Shown: piece after piece, positions 1-6,174 of the stretch
How the letters are laid out: each line of letters starts with the position of its first letter
Position numbering within the stretch: position 1 is the first letter of the stretch
Assembly: GCA_022560215.1 (NCBI GenBank)
Contig: JADFTO010000126.1
Span: 1 to 7,968 of the forward strand
Source of the DNA: Pseudomonadota bacterium
Lineage (GTDB): Bacteria; Pseudomonadota; Alphaproteobacteria; Rhodospirillales; 2-02-FULL-58-16
Direction: 5' to 3'
Length of the DNA stretch: 7,968 bases
Notes under the pieces: model-generated
The model's database searches: none
What the model saw: only the letters and a program-made list of their open reading frames with translations
Told to the model about the DNA's origin: nothing
Position numbers and translations under genes: made by a program

Positions 1-12
1 AGGCCCGGGAAA

Positions 13-41
13 TTGAGCCGCCGCGCCAACTCTGCTAGGGT
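13..41 (+). promoter_or_regulatory. Possible sigma-70 type promoter for yggS
   Basis: TTGAGC (13-18) is followed after 17 bases by TAGGGT (36-41). The -35 matches four of six consensus bases and the -10 three of six, with ideal spacing. Transcription would begin near base 48, giving a leader of about 30 bases before the ATG at 79. Alphaproteobacterial promoters often have a good -35 and a weak -10, which fits. The prediction rests on sequence alone. Confidence 0.35.
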
Positions 42-78
42 CCGCACCGGTTTTCCTCCCGGGCCCATGGTAATCCAA

Positions 79-756
79 ATGGCTGCCGACATCGCCGCCA
101 ATCTTGCCACCGTCAAGGGGCTAATCCACGCCGCCGCCCGCGGCGCGGGAAGGCCGGCGGGCTCGGTCGAGCTGGTGGCCGTCGCCAAGACCCAACCCGC
201 TGGCATCGTGCGGGCGGCGCTGGAGGCCGGGCAGCGGACTTTTGCCGAGAACCGGGTCCAGGAAGCGGCCGAAAAGTGGCCCGGGCTCAAGGCCGATTTC
301 CCCGACGCCAGGCTGCACATGGTGGGGCCGATGCAGACCAACAAGGCGCGCCTCGCCGCCGAGCTGTTCGACGTCATCGAGACCGTGGACCGCCCCAAGC
401 TGGCCCGCGCCCTGGCCGCCGGGATGGAGAAGGCGGGCAGGGAACCCGAGTGCTTCATCCAGGTCAACACGGGCGAGGAGCCGCAGAAGGGCGGCGTCGC
501 GCCCGCCGGCGCCGACGCCCTCATCGCCGAGTGCCGCGATGGCCTCGGCCTGCCGGTGACGGGTCTCATGTGCATCCCGCCCGTGGACGAGGAGCCCTCC
601 CTTCACTTCGCGCTCTTGCGCGAGATCGCGCGGCGCAATGCCCTGGAGGGCCTGAGCATGGGCATGAGCGCGGACTTCGAGGTCGCCGTCGCCTTCGGCG
701 CCACGTACGTGCGCATCGGCACCGCCGTCTTCGGGCCGAGGGCATTTTCCACGTAA
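79..756 (+). CDS. yggS: YggS/PROSC family PLP homeostasis protein
   Basis: Pyridoxal-phosphate-binding protein of the YggS/PROSC/YlmE family. It is a single-domain TIM-barrel related to the alanine racemase N-domain, with no known enzyme activity; the family buffers free PLP and affects amino-acid pools in the cytosol. The 225 residues are the usual family length. The PLP lysine is Lys37 in AVAKTQP. Other family blocks are FAENRVQE, HMVGPMQTNK, the QVNTGEEPQKGG stretch and, near the C-terminus, LSMGMSADFEVAV and VRIGTAVFG, which form the phosphate-binding end of the barrel. I chose ATG 79 because the protein then begins like its relatives (MxxDIAANL); ATG 67 and TTG 13 are also in frame. None of these starts has a clear Shine-Dalgarno sequence. 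The last residues (PRAFST) and the TAA stop lie inside a dispersed palindromic repeat, so the C-terminal tail is not family sequence. Confidence 0.95.
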   Translation: MAADIAANLATVKGLIHAAARGAGRPAGSVELVAVAKTQPAGIVRAALEAGQRTFAENRVQEAAEKWPGLKADFPDARLHMVGPMQTNKARLAAELFDVIETVDRPKLARALAAGMEKAGREPECFIQVNTGEEPQKGGVAPAGADALIAECRDGLGLPVTGLMCIPPVDEEPSLHFALLREIARRNALEGLSMGMSADFEVAVAFGATYVRIGTAVFGPRAFST

Positions 757-804
757 GTGGAAATGCGATAAGCCCGCGCGGCGCTTGAGCGGCCAGAGGC
801 AGAA
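736..804. repeat. Dispersed palindromic repeat, copy 1 (yggS 3' end)
   Basis: This 69-base unit is repeated at 3529-3599. Its core is a near-perfect hairpin: GCATTTTCCAC (742-752), loop GTAA, GTGGAAATGC (757-766). After the hairpin both copies read ATGCGATAAGCC, then a less conserved GC-rich stretch (about 21 of 30 identical by eye), and both finish with AGGCAGAA (797-804 here). The unit overlaps the yggS stop and ends two bases before the stop of the convergent L,D-transpeptidase gene. The hairpin could act as a bidirectional transcription terminator between the convergent genes, but it has no U-tract. Confidence 0.75.
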
Positions 805-805
805 T

Positions 806-1312
806 CTAAGGCGGATCGGGGCTGACCACCAGGCGGGCCCCGGTCGGGCAGGCGGCGAGCAGGTCCAGCAGGTCGTCCAGCGCCAGCGCGACGCAACCTT
901 CCGTCGCCGGGTAACCGGCCCGGGCCACGTGCAGGAAAACGGCGCTGCCCCGGCCGTCGATCACGGGGTCGTCGTTGTAGCCGAGTTCGACCAGCACGTC
1001 GTAGATGCCGTCGGTGCGCCACAGGACCTCGTGGCCGCCTTCGTGGGGGAGGCGGACCAGCCGGTTGTACTCGGGACACCCCGGCGCGTCGCACCAGCCG
1101 TCGTCGGGCCTGAGCTCGCGGACCGGCAACGTGGTCTCGGGCCGGGCCAGCCGGTCGGGCCGGTACATCACCCGGCGCAGGGGAAAGCGGCCGGCGGGCG
1201 TGGTCCCGTCGCCTTCCAGCTTGTTGCCGCCGATGCCGCCCAGGCCGAGGGCGCAGCTGACGGAGGCCGCGCCGTAGACGAGAACGCCCGGCGCATGCAC
1301 GCGGATGTCCAT
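806..1312 (-). CDS. L,D-transpeptidase catalytic-domain (YkuD) protein
   Basis: A 168-residue protein consisting almost entirely of a YkuD-type L,D-transpeptidase domain. Enzymes of this fold use a cysteine to form 3-3 peptidoglycan cross-links or to attach proteins to the wall. The catalytic signature is visible as FLHVAR (His128) and YPATEGCVAL (Cys140), matching the family pattern HxnSxGC with Thr in place of Ser. EGDGTTPAGRFPLRR (33-47), DDGWCDAP and YNDDPVIDGRGSAVFLH are typical of the short alphaproteobacterial subfamily. I see no signal peptide or membrane segment, so either export is non-classical or the substrate is cytosolic; this is a known puzzle of the short forms. The ATG at 1312 gives the family-like N-terminus MDIRVH. 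No Shine-Dalgarno sequence is evident; TATAAG lies just upstream on this strand, but without a good -35. The gene is 42 bases downstream of the unrecognised ORF and converges on yggS. The stop is TAG. Confidence 0.9.
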   Translation of the reverse strand: MDIRVHAPGVLVYGAASVSCALGLGGIGGNKLEGDGTTPAGRFPLRRVMYRPDRLARPETTLPVRELRPDDGWCDAPGCPEYNRLVRLPHEGGHEVLWRTDGIYDVLVELGYNDDPVIDGRGSAVFLHVARAGYPATEGCVALALDDLLDLLAACPTGARLVVSPDPP

Positions 1313-1354
1313 GGGAGTCTTATAAACCCGGGCGCCGGTAATGGGGACTCCGGT

Positions 1355-2200
1355 TCAATTGGTGATGTTGAGCCTTCTCGCCGTCGTCGCGTCGGAAAGC
1401 TTGGCGCCTTCCTCGTAGCGGGCCAGCGCCGTCAGCATGACGTCGGAAAACCAGCCGCCGGAAGGCGCCACGGCGGCGCTCCCAGCCTCCCGCCAGGGGC
1501 CGGGATCGAGGGAAGGCGTCCGCCTGGCCACCTGGGCCGGGCGCGCCGGGGCGTCCGCCTGGCCGGCGAACCAGGGAAGGAGTCCGGCGCCAGAGGCGGC
1601 CGTCGCCGGGGCTCCCCTGCCGTCCGTATGCGCTCGGCCCGGGGAGGCCTGGACGGCAGGGGGGGCAGGGGGAACCGGAGTGTAGGCGGCCAGCTCGACG
1701 GGGGGCGCGTTCACGGGCACCGGAGGCAGGCCGGCTTCGATGCGGAGCACGTTGATCTCGGCCAGGGTGGTCTCGACGATGGGGCCGTCTGTTTCTTCGC
1801 CGGCCGCGGTGCCGAATGCCGCTATTTCCTCGATATCCTTGTCCCCTCCGTCTCCGGCGTCCGCGCCGTCGTCCTCGAGCAGGGCCAGCAGGTGATCGCC
1901 CGGGTCCTTGCCCGTGCCCTCCTCGACGATGACGCTGATGATGGAGGCGATGAGGCCGATGGGGCCGCCGAACAGGGTGCCGCCGAGGACCCGGGGGGCC
2001 GGATCGAGGGTGTCGCCGGTTATGTTCCGGTAGATGTTGGAGATCAGCGGGATGTGCTGAAGGGGGTTGATGATGTCCAGGAAGTCGAAAAACGTGAACC
2101 CGTCCTCGCCGAAGGGCCGGAAGCCGGGTTCGGGAGGCGCTTCGGGGGCGGGTGCGAGTGCCGGCCCTCGAAGGGGGGAAATATCCGTCAGGTCGTTCAT
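1355..2200 (-). CDS. Unrecognised protein with conserved-looking hydrophobic module
   Basis: I cannot assign a named family. The 281-residue protein has three parts. Residues 1-33 are Pro-rich and probably disordered. Residues 34-110 form a dense module: FTFFDFLDIINPLQHIP, then NIYRNITGDTLDPAPRVLGG, a Gly-rich hydrophobic stretch TLFGGPIGLIASIISVIVEE, and TGKDPGDHLLALL. Residues 111-250 are acidic and then Pro/Ala-rich low complexity. A short C-terminal helix follows (WFSDVMLTALARYEEGAKL, about 250-268). I have the impression of similar modules in other alphaproteobacterial hypothetical proteins, which needs a search. There is no signal peptide; residues 75-93 could be one membrane-associated or glycine-zipper helix. 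ATG 2200 is preferred because AAGGA lies 12 bases upstream; ATG 2230 would add ten basic residues. It lies between ribA and the L,D-transpeptidase gene on the same strand. The stop is TGA. Confidence 0.75.
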   Translation of the reverse strand: MNDLTDISPLRGPALAPAPEAPPEPGFRPFGEDGFTFFDFLDIINPLQHIPLISNIYRNITGDTLDPAPRVLGGTLFGGPIGLIASIISVIVEEGTGKDPGDHLLALLEDDGADAGDGGDKDIEEIAAFGTAAGEETDGPIVETTLAEINVLRIEAGLPPVPVNAPPVELAAYTPVPPAPPAVQASPGRAHTDGRGAPATAASGAGLLPWFAGQADAPARPAQVARRTPSLDPGPWREAGSAAVAPSGGWFSDVMLTALARYEEGAKLSDATTARRLNITN

Positions 2201-2322
2201 GTTCCCGCGCTGTCCTTGACGCTTAAACATAATGCAAGCGCGGTGCCAGGATGAAATCGTTTAAAATCAATGAGTTGTTCTAGCGGGAGCGGAGGCAGGA
2301 TCGGCCGCCCTGGGCAAGATGT

Positions 2323-2337
2323 GCCCCTTCGGGGGGC
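2323..2337 (-). terminator. Weak hairpin at ribA 3' end
   Basis: GCCCC (2323-2327) and GGGGC (2333-2337) form a short GC stem immediately after the natural ribA stop at 2343-2345. No run of T follows on the minus strand, so intrinsic termination would be weak. On the plus strand the loop contains TTCG. The rest of the 2231-2342 gap shows no gene; it includes an AT-rich patch (2254-2276) that is unusual for this GC-rich window. Confidence 0.25.
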
Positions 2338-2342
2338 TCACC

Positions 2343-3479
2343 CTAGAACAAATGGCCGCCGCGGACCGCCTTGGTCCTGAGGTAGGCTTCGTTGTGCTTG
2401 TTGGCGGGAAAGGAATGGGAGACGCGCTCGGTCACGCGGATGCCGCAGCGGGAAAGGGCCGACACTTTTTCCGGGTTGTTGGTCAGCAGCCTGATGGCGC
2501 CGAATCCCAACTGGCGCAGCATCTCGGCGGCGGGCAGGTAGACCCGTTCGTCGGCGTCGAATCCCAGCTGCTCGTTGGCGTCGAGCGTGTCGAAGCCCCG
2601 GTCCTAGAGCTCATAGGCACTGAGCTTGTTGACCAGGCCGATGCCCCGGCCCTCCTGGGCGAGATACAGGAGCACGCCGCTCCCCGCCGCCGAAATCTCT
2701 TGAATGGCGCCCCGCAACTGGTCGCCGCAGTCGCAGCGCAGGCTGCCCAGCAGGTCGCCGGTAAAGCATTCCGAATGCAGCCGCACCAGGGCCGGCTCCT
2801 TAGGGTCCCCCATGATGATGGCCAGGTGTTCCAGGCCGCCGTCCAGGGGGCGGAAGGCGATGATCCGGGTGTCCTCGGCGCCGCTCAGCGGCACCCGCGC
2901 CTCGGCCACGGCGGCAAGCGTGCGGGCCGCCGTCTGCTCGTACTGGAAGATGTCGCCGGCGTCCACCAGGAGGAGGTCGTGGCGGGCGGTCCAGGCGGCC
3001 AGGTCGTCGGCTTCCGGGTCGGCCAGGACCGCCGTCACCGCCGCCGGCAGCAGCCGGGCCAGCTTGGCCAGGCCCACCGCGGCGCTGTCGCAGCCGAAGG
3101 CGGGGGCGGCGGCGAACCTGCCGCTGACTGCGCGCCGGGCATCCTTGGGCAGGGTGGCCAGGGGATCGGCGAGGGCGTGGATCAACTCGGCCGTCAGGCC
3201 GGCGTCGGCTTGCACGGTGACCACCTTCTCGTGGCTCGCGAACTGGCCCAGCACGGCGGCGCGGCGCGCGGTGATGGCGAGGACGGGGGTGCTGACGCTC
3301 AGGTCCGCAATCTGGTCCAGGCTATCGGGCGTCGCCGCCTCGGCCGCCTGGACGAGGACCCGGGCCCCGGCGCCCCCCGAGACGGCCACCAGGCGTCCCC
3401 GGCGCAGTTCGGAGACGGCGCGGTCCACCGCCAGCAGGGAAGCCGGCTCCCGCGAGGCGGGCATCAGGCGGTGGGGCAT
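2343..3479 (-). pseudogene. ribA: GTP cyclohydrolase II with in-frame TAG
   Basis: GTP cyclohydrolase II opens GTP to 2,5-diamino-6-ribosylamino-pyrimidinone phosphate, the first step of riboflavin synthesis. From ATG 3479 the frame reads 291 residues, then TAG (2604-2606), then 86 more sense codons to a second TAG at 2343-2345. The catalytic half starts near residue 195. Zn ligands are Cys238, Cys249 and Cys251 in HSECFTGDLLGSLRCDCG, and EGRGIGL and Tyr289 (E. coli Tyr105) follow. The amber is codon 292, equal to E. coli Gln108. Beyond it stand DANEQLGFDADER with Asp310 and Arg312 (E. coli Asp126, Arg128), the GTP loop LLTNNPEKV and the usual end GGHLF. A product stopping at 291 would lack these and should be inactive. 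Residues 1-190 are the extra domain of alphaproteobacterial RibA, whose LRRGRLVAV segment suggests a degenerate RibB-like fold. Translation could be intact if the TAG is read through or is a sequence error. Confidence 0.85.
2604..2606 (-). other. In-frame amber codon inside ribA
   Basis: The codon reads CTC-TAG-GAC on the minus strand. The family normally has AYELQDRGFDT here, with Gln encoded by CAG, so one C-to-T transition explains it. No frameshift is present: the distance to the natural stop is 261 bases (87 codons), and the tail translates without gaps against the remembered E. coli protein. Confidence 0.9.
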
Positions 3480-3528
3480 GGGCTCGAATTCCCTTTCAAC
3501 GGTGGACACGGCTCCCGGGCCGGCGATC

Positions 3529-3599
3529 CCTAGAGCATTTTCCACCTAAGTGGAACCATGCGATAAGCCGGCGCAGGCCGAGAGTCGCCAAAGGCAGAA
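3529..3599. repeat. Dispersed palindromic repeat, copy 2
   Basis: This copy matches 736-804. Both share GCATTTTCCAC, TAAGTGGAA, ATGCGATAAGCC and a final AGGCAGAA, with one 2-base insertion (CC at 3556-3557) and scattered substitutions in the GC-rich part. Here it lies upstream of ribA instead of at the end of a gene, so the family is not tied to one position relative to genes. Confidence 0.75.
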
Positions 3600-3606
3600 C
3601 TGAGAC

Positions 3607-3632
3607 GCGATATCCATTTAAATGGATATCGC
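3607..3632. repeat. Perfect 26-bp palindrome
   Basis: The left arm GCGATATCCATTT (3607-3619) is followed directly by its exact reverse complement (3620-3632). There is no loop, so it would suit a dimeric DNA-binding protein or cruciform formation better than an RNA terminator. It is AT-rich in the centre, in a region that is otherwise GC-rich. It forms the right half of the composite element. Confidence 0.8.
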
Positions 3633-3698
3633 TCTAGGCCGGCGCCCGCGCACCATAATCCCAAACGGTCTCCCCGGGAAGCGGCCCTTGCCCGGGCC

Positions 3699-3713
3699 CC
3701 GGAAAATTTCCGG
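3699..3713. promoter_or_regulatory. 15-bp palindrome upstream of response regulator
   Basis: CCGGAAA (3699-3705), a central A, then TTTCCGG (3707-3713) form a perfect odd palindrome 91 bases before the response-regulator start. Its length and position would suit an operator for either divergent gene. No matching second site was seen, and I do not recognise the motif. Confidence 0.3.
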
Positions 3714-3804
3714 CGGCGGCGGTCCGCAGAAATCCGTATTGGAACTGGAACAAAAAATCCAAGTGGGCTACCGTCAGGGGACTCGAACAAGGCGGCGGCA
3801 AACC

Positions 3805-4494
3805 ATGAGCGACGGCAAGCGCGTCCTGATCGTCGACGACGACGACACCCTCCTGCAAATGCTCAGCGAGCAGTTGCAATTGCACGAGGAGTTCGTCCCC
3901 ACGGGTGCCAAGACCGGGGCCGAGGCCCTGGAACTGGCCAAGGAGGACCATTTCGACGTCATCATCCTCGACGTAGGACTCCCCGACATGGACGGCCGCG
4001 AGGTCTGCCGCCTGATGCGGCGCAACGGGGTGACCTCTCCCATTCTCATCCTGACCGGCGCCGACACCGAGGCCGACACCATCCTGGGCCTGGATTCGGG
4101 GGCCAACGACTACATCACCAAGCCTTTCCGGCTGGGCGTGCTGCTGGCCCGCATCCGCGCCCACATGCGCCAGCACGAGCGCAGCGACGACGCGGTCTTC
4201 ACCATCGGCCCCTATACCTTCCAGCCCAGCGCCAAGCTCCTGGTGGACAACTCGGACAACCGGAAGGTCCGCCTCACCGACAAGGAGGCCGCGATCCTCA
4301 AGTACCTGTACCGGGCCAGCGACCGGGTGGTGAGCCGGGAAGTCCTCCTGGACGAGGTCTGGGGCTACAGCGCCGAGGTCACCACGCACACGCTCGAGAC
4401 CCACGTCTACCGCCTGCGCCAGAAAATAGAGAAAGACCCGTCAAACGCCCGCATCCTGATCACGGAACCGGGCGGCTACCGCCTGGTGCCCTGA
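3805..4494 (+). CDS. cenR: OmpR/PhoB-family response regulator, CenR/OtpR type
   Basis: A 229-residue two-domain transcription factor. The receiver domain (about 5-118) has the acidic pocket at Asp11-Asp14, phospho-acceptor Asp56 in VIILDVGLPDMDG, Thr84 and Lys106 in TKPF. The winged-helix DNA-binding domain (about 133-227) contains RLTDKEAAILKYLYR, the LLDEVWGY turn, the THTLETHVYRLRQKIE recognition region and a C-terminal GGYRLVP. The HEEF stretch, LLARIRAHMRQHE and FTIGPYTFQPSAK agree with what I remember of Caulobacter CenR and Brucella OtpR, regulators of cell-envelope integrity; the symbol rests on that recollection. No histidine kinase gene is adjacent, so it is an orphan within this window. 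ATG 3805 is chosen because MSDGKRVLIVDDD is a normal receiver start; the frame is open back to ATG 3622, but those 61 codons look like non-coding leader and begin inside the repeat. It converges on parB with a 22-base gap. Confidence 0.93.
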   Translation: MSDGKRVLIVDDDDTLLQMLSEQLQLHEEFVPTGAKTGAEALELAKEDHFDVIILDVGLPDMDGREVCRLMRRNGVTSPILILTGADTEADTILGLDSGANDYITKPFRLGVLLARIRAHMRQHERSDDAVFTIGPYTFQPSAKLLVDNSDNRKVRLTDKEAAILKYLYRASDRVVSREVLLDEVWGYSAEVTTHTLETHVYRLRQKIEKDPSNARILITEPGGYRLVP

Positions 4495-4516
4495 CGACCC
4501 TTGACTTCTCCCCGCT

Positions 4517-5376
4517 CTAGCGGTTGCCGTGGCTGAGGCGGTGGAGCACGTCGTCCAGCTGCTCCAGCGATGTGTAATGGAGCTTAAGCGTCCCGCCTTC
4601 GCCGCGGTGCCTGATCTCCACCTTGAGGCCGAGCAGGCTGGTGAGGTCCCGCTCTATGGCCGCGGTGTCGGCGTCCTTGGCGGCCGGCCGGCGGGGCTTG
4701 GCCCCGCGGGCCAGCTTTTCGGCCTGGCGCACGTTGAGGCCCCGGCCGACCACCTTGCGGGCCAGGGCCAGGGGATCGTCGGCGCGCAGCAGCGCCCGGG
4801 CGTGGCCGGCCGTCAGCTCGCCCCGGTCAAGCATCTCCTTGACCGGCCCGGGCAGGCCGAGGAGGCGCAGCATGTTGGCCACGTGGCTGCGGCTTTTGCC
4901 CATGGCCTTGCTCAAGGCTTCCTGGGTGTGGGAGAACTCCTCCATCAGCCTCTTGTAGGCCTCCGCTTCCTCCAGGGGTGACAGGTCCTCCCTCTGCAGG
5001 TTTTCCACCAGGGCGATTTCCAGGGCCTCGCTGTCCGAAAGCTCCTTGACCACCACCGGGATCTCGTGCAGCCGGGCCATCTGGGCGGCCCGCCAGCGGC
5101 GCTCCCCGGCGACGATCTCGAAGGCGCCGGCCTCTTCGGCGTGACGGCGCACCAGGAGGGGCTGCAGGATTCCCTTCTCGGCGATGGAGTGGGCCAGCTG
5201 CCGGATCGGGCCCATGTCCATGCGGCGGCGGGGCTGGATGCGGCCGGGACGGACCAGGTCGATGGGCACCGTCCGCATCGTCTGGGGTTTTTCCAGGGCG
5301 GCGTAGTCCTCCGCCCCGCCGCCCAACAGCGCCGATAGTCCCCGGCCCAGGTTGCGGCGCTTGCCCTCGGCCGCCA

Positions 5377-5377
<1 letters not shown>
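4517..5377 (-). CDS. parB: Chromosome partitioning protein ParB
   Basis: ParB is the CTP-dependent DNA clamp that loads at parS, spreads on neighbouring DNA and, with ParA, moves the replicated origin. The 286 residues are a normal chromosomal ParB length. The N-terminus has the RRNLGRGLSALLG patch that in relatives stimulates ParA ATPase. The ParB/Srx domain (about 35-130) contains QPRRRMD, SIAEKGILQPLLVRR, the CTP-binding GERRWRA (91-97) and ENLQREDLSPLEEAEAY. The helix-turn-helix FSHTQEALSKAMGKSRSHV (148-166) reads parS, and residues from about 235 form the C-terminal dimerisation domain. Its ATG overlaps the parA stop by one base (TGATG), so translation is probably coupled and the start is secure. 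It is the last gene of the mnmG-rsmG-parA-parB run. The stop is TAG at a normal C-terminus. Confidence 0.97.

Positions 5378-6166
<789 letters not shown>

Positions 6167-6174
<8 letters not shown>

Larger units (their letters stand above)
3529..3638. repeat. Composite palindromic element with inverted ends
   Basis: The unit begins with CCTAGAGC (3529-3536) and ends with its reverse complement GCTCTAGG (3631-3638). Next to each end lies a palindrome of the same design, a TCCA arm, a central TAA and a TGGA arm: TTCCACCTAAGTGGAA at 3540-3555 and the perfect palindrome at 3607-3632. About 50 bases of unique spacer lie between. The layout, two related palindromes facing outward, recalls REP-pair/BIME elements or a very small non-autonomous transposon. 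No flanking direct repeat is obvious. Confidence 0.65.
3480..3804. other. Divergent ribA / cenR-like intergenic region
   Basis: These 325 bases separate two divergent genes and contain no convincing gene. From left to right: about 50 bases of ribA leader, with AAAGGGA roughly 10 bases before its ATG; a 110-base composite repeat (3529-3638); CATAAT at 3654-3659, resembling a -10 but lacking a -35 partner; a GC-rich stretch; a 15-base palindrome (3699-3713); and the leader of the response-regulator gene, where AAGG (3789-3792) is a loose ribosome-binding candidate. Both promoters should be here, but I cannot place either with confidence. No flavin riboswitch pattern is recognisable upstream of ribA. 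Confidence 0.6.

Noticed and set aside
746..763. Second parS site in the yggS repeat
   Set aside because: TTTCCACGTAAGTGGAAA resembles parS only loosely: the central CACGTG is lost and the arms differ; it matches the dispersed repeat instead.
785..2254. 489-codon open frame on the + strand
   Set aside because: It runs antisense to the L,D-transpeptidase gene and the unrecognised ORF, has Gly/Arg-rich low-complexity translation and matches no family. It is a GC-rich shadow frame.
2604..2606. Genome-wide reassignment of TAG to an amino acid
   Set aside because: TAG ends the L,D-transpeptidase, parB and the ribA tail itself at the expected C-termini, so TAG works as a stop here.
2319..3533. 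404-codon open frame on the + strand opposite ribA
   Set aside because: Antisense shadow of ribA: the ribA strand gives clear GCHII motifs, while this frame gives Gly/Gln/His-rich text without motifs.
3480..3545. Upstream GTG start for ribA inside the repeat (MENALG...)
   Set aside because: The extra 22 codons come partly from the dispersed repeat; the ATG at 3479 has an AAAGGGA upstream and gives a sensible N-terminus.
3622..3804. ATG 3622 as start of the response regulator
   Set aside because: It lies within the 26-bp palindrome and adds 61 residues rich in Pro, Gly and Arg before a normal receiver-domain start at 3805.
4512..4523. Hairpin CCGCTCTAGCGG between the response-regulator gene and parB as a terminator
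   Set aside because: The loop is too short, the stem has only four pairs with a proper loop, no T-run follows, and it overlaps the last codons of parB.
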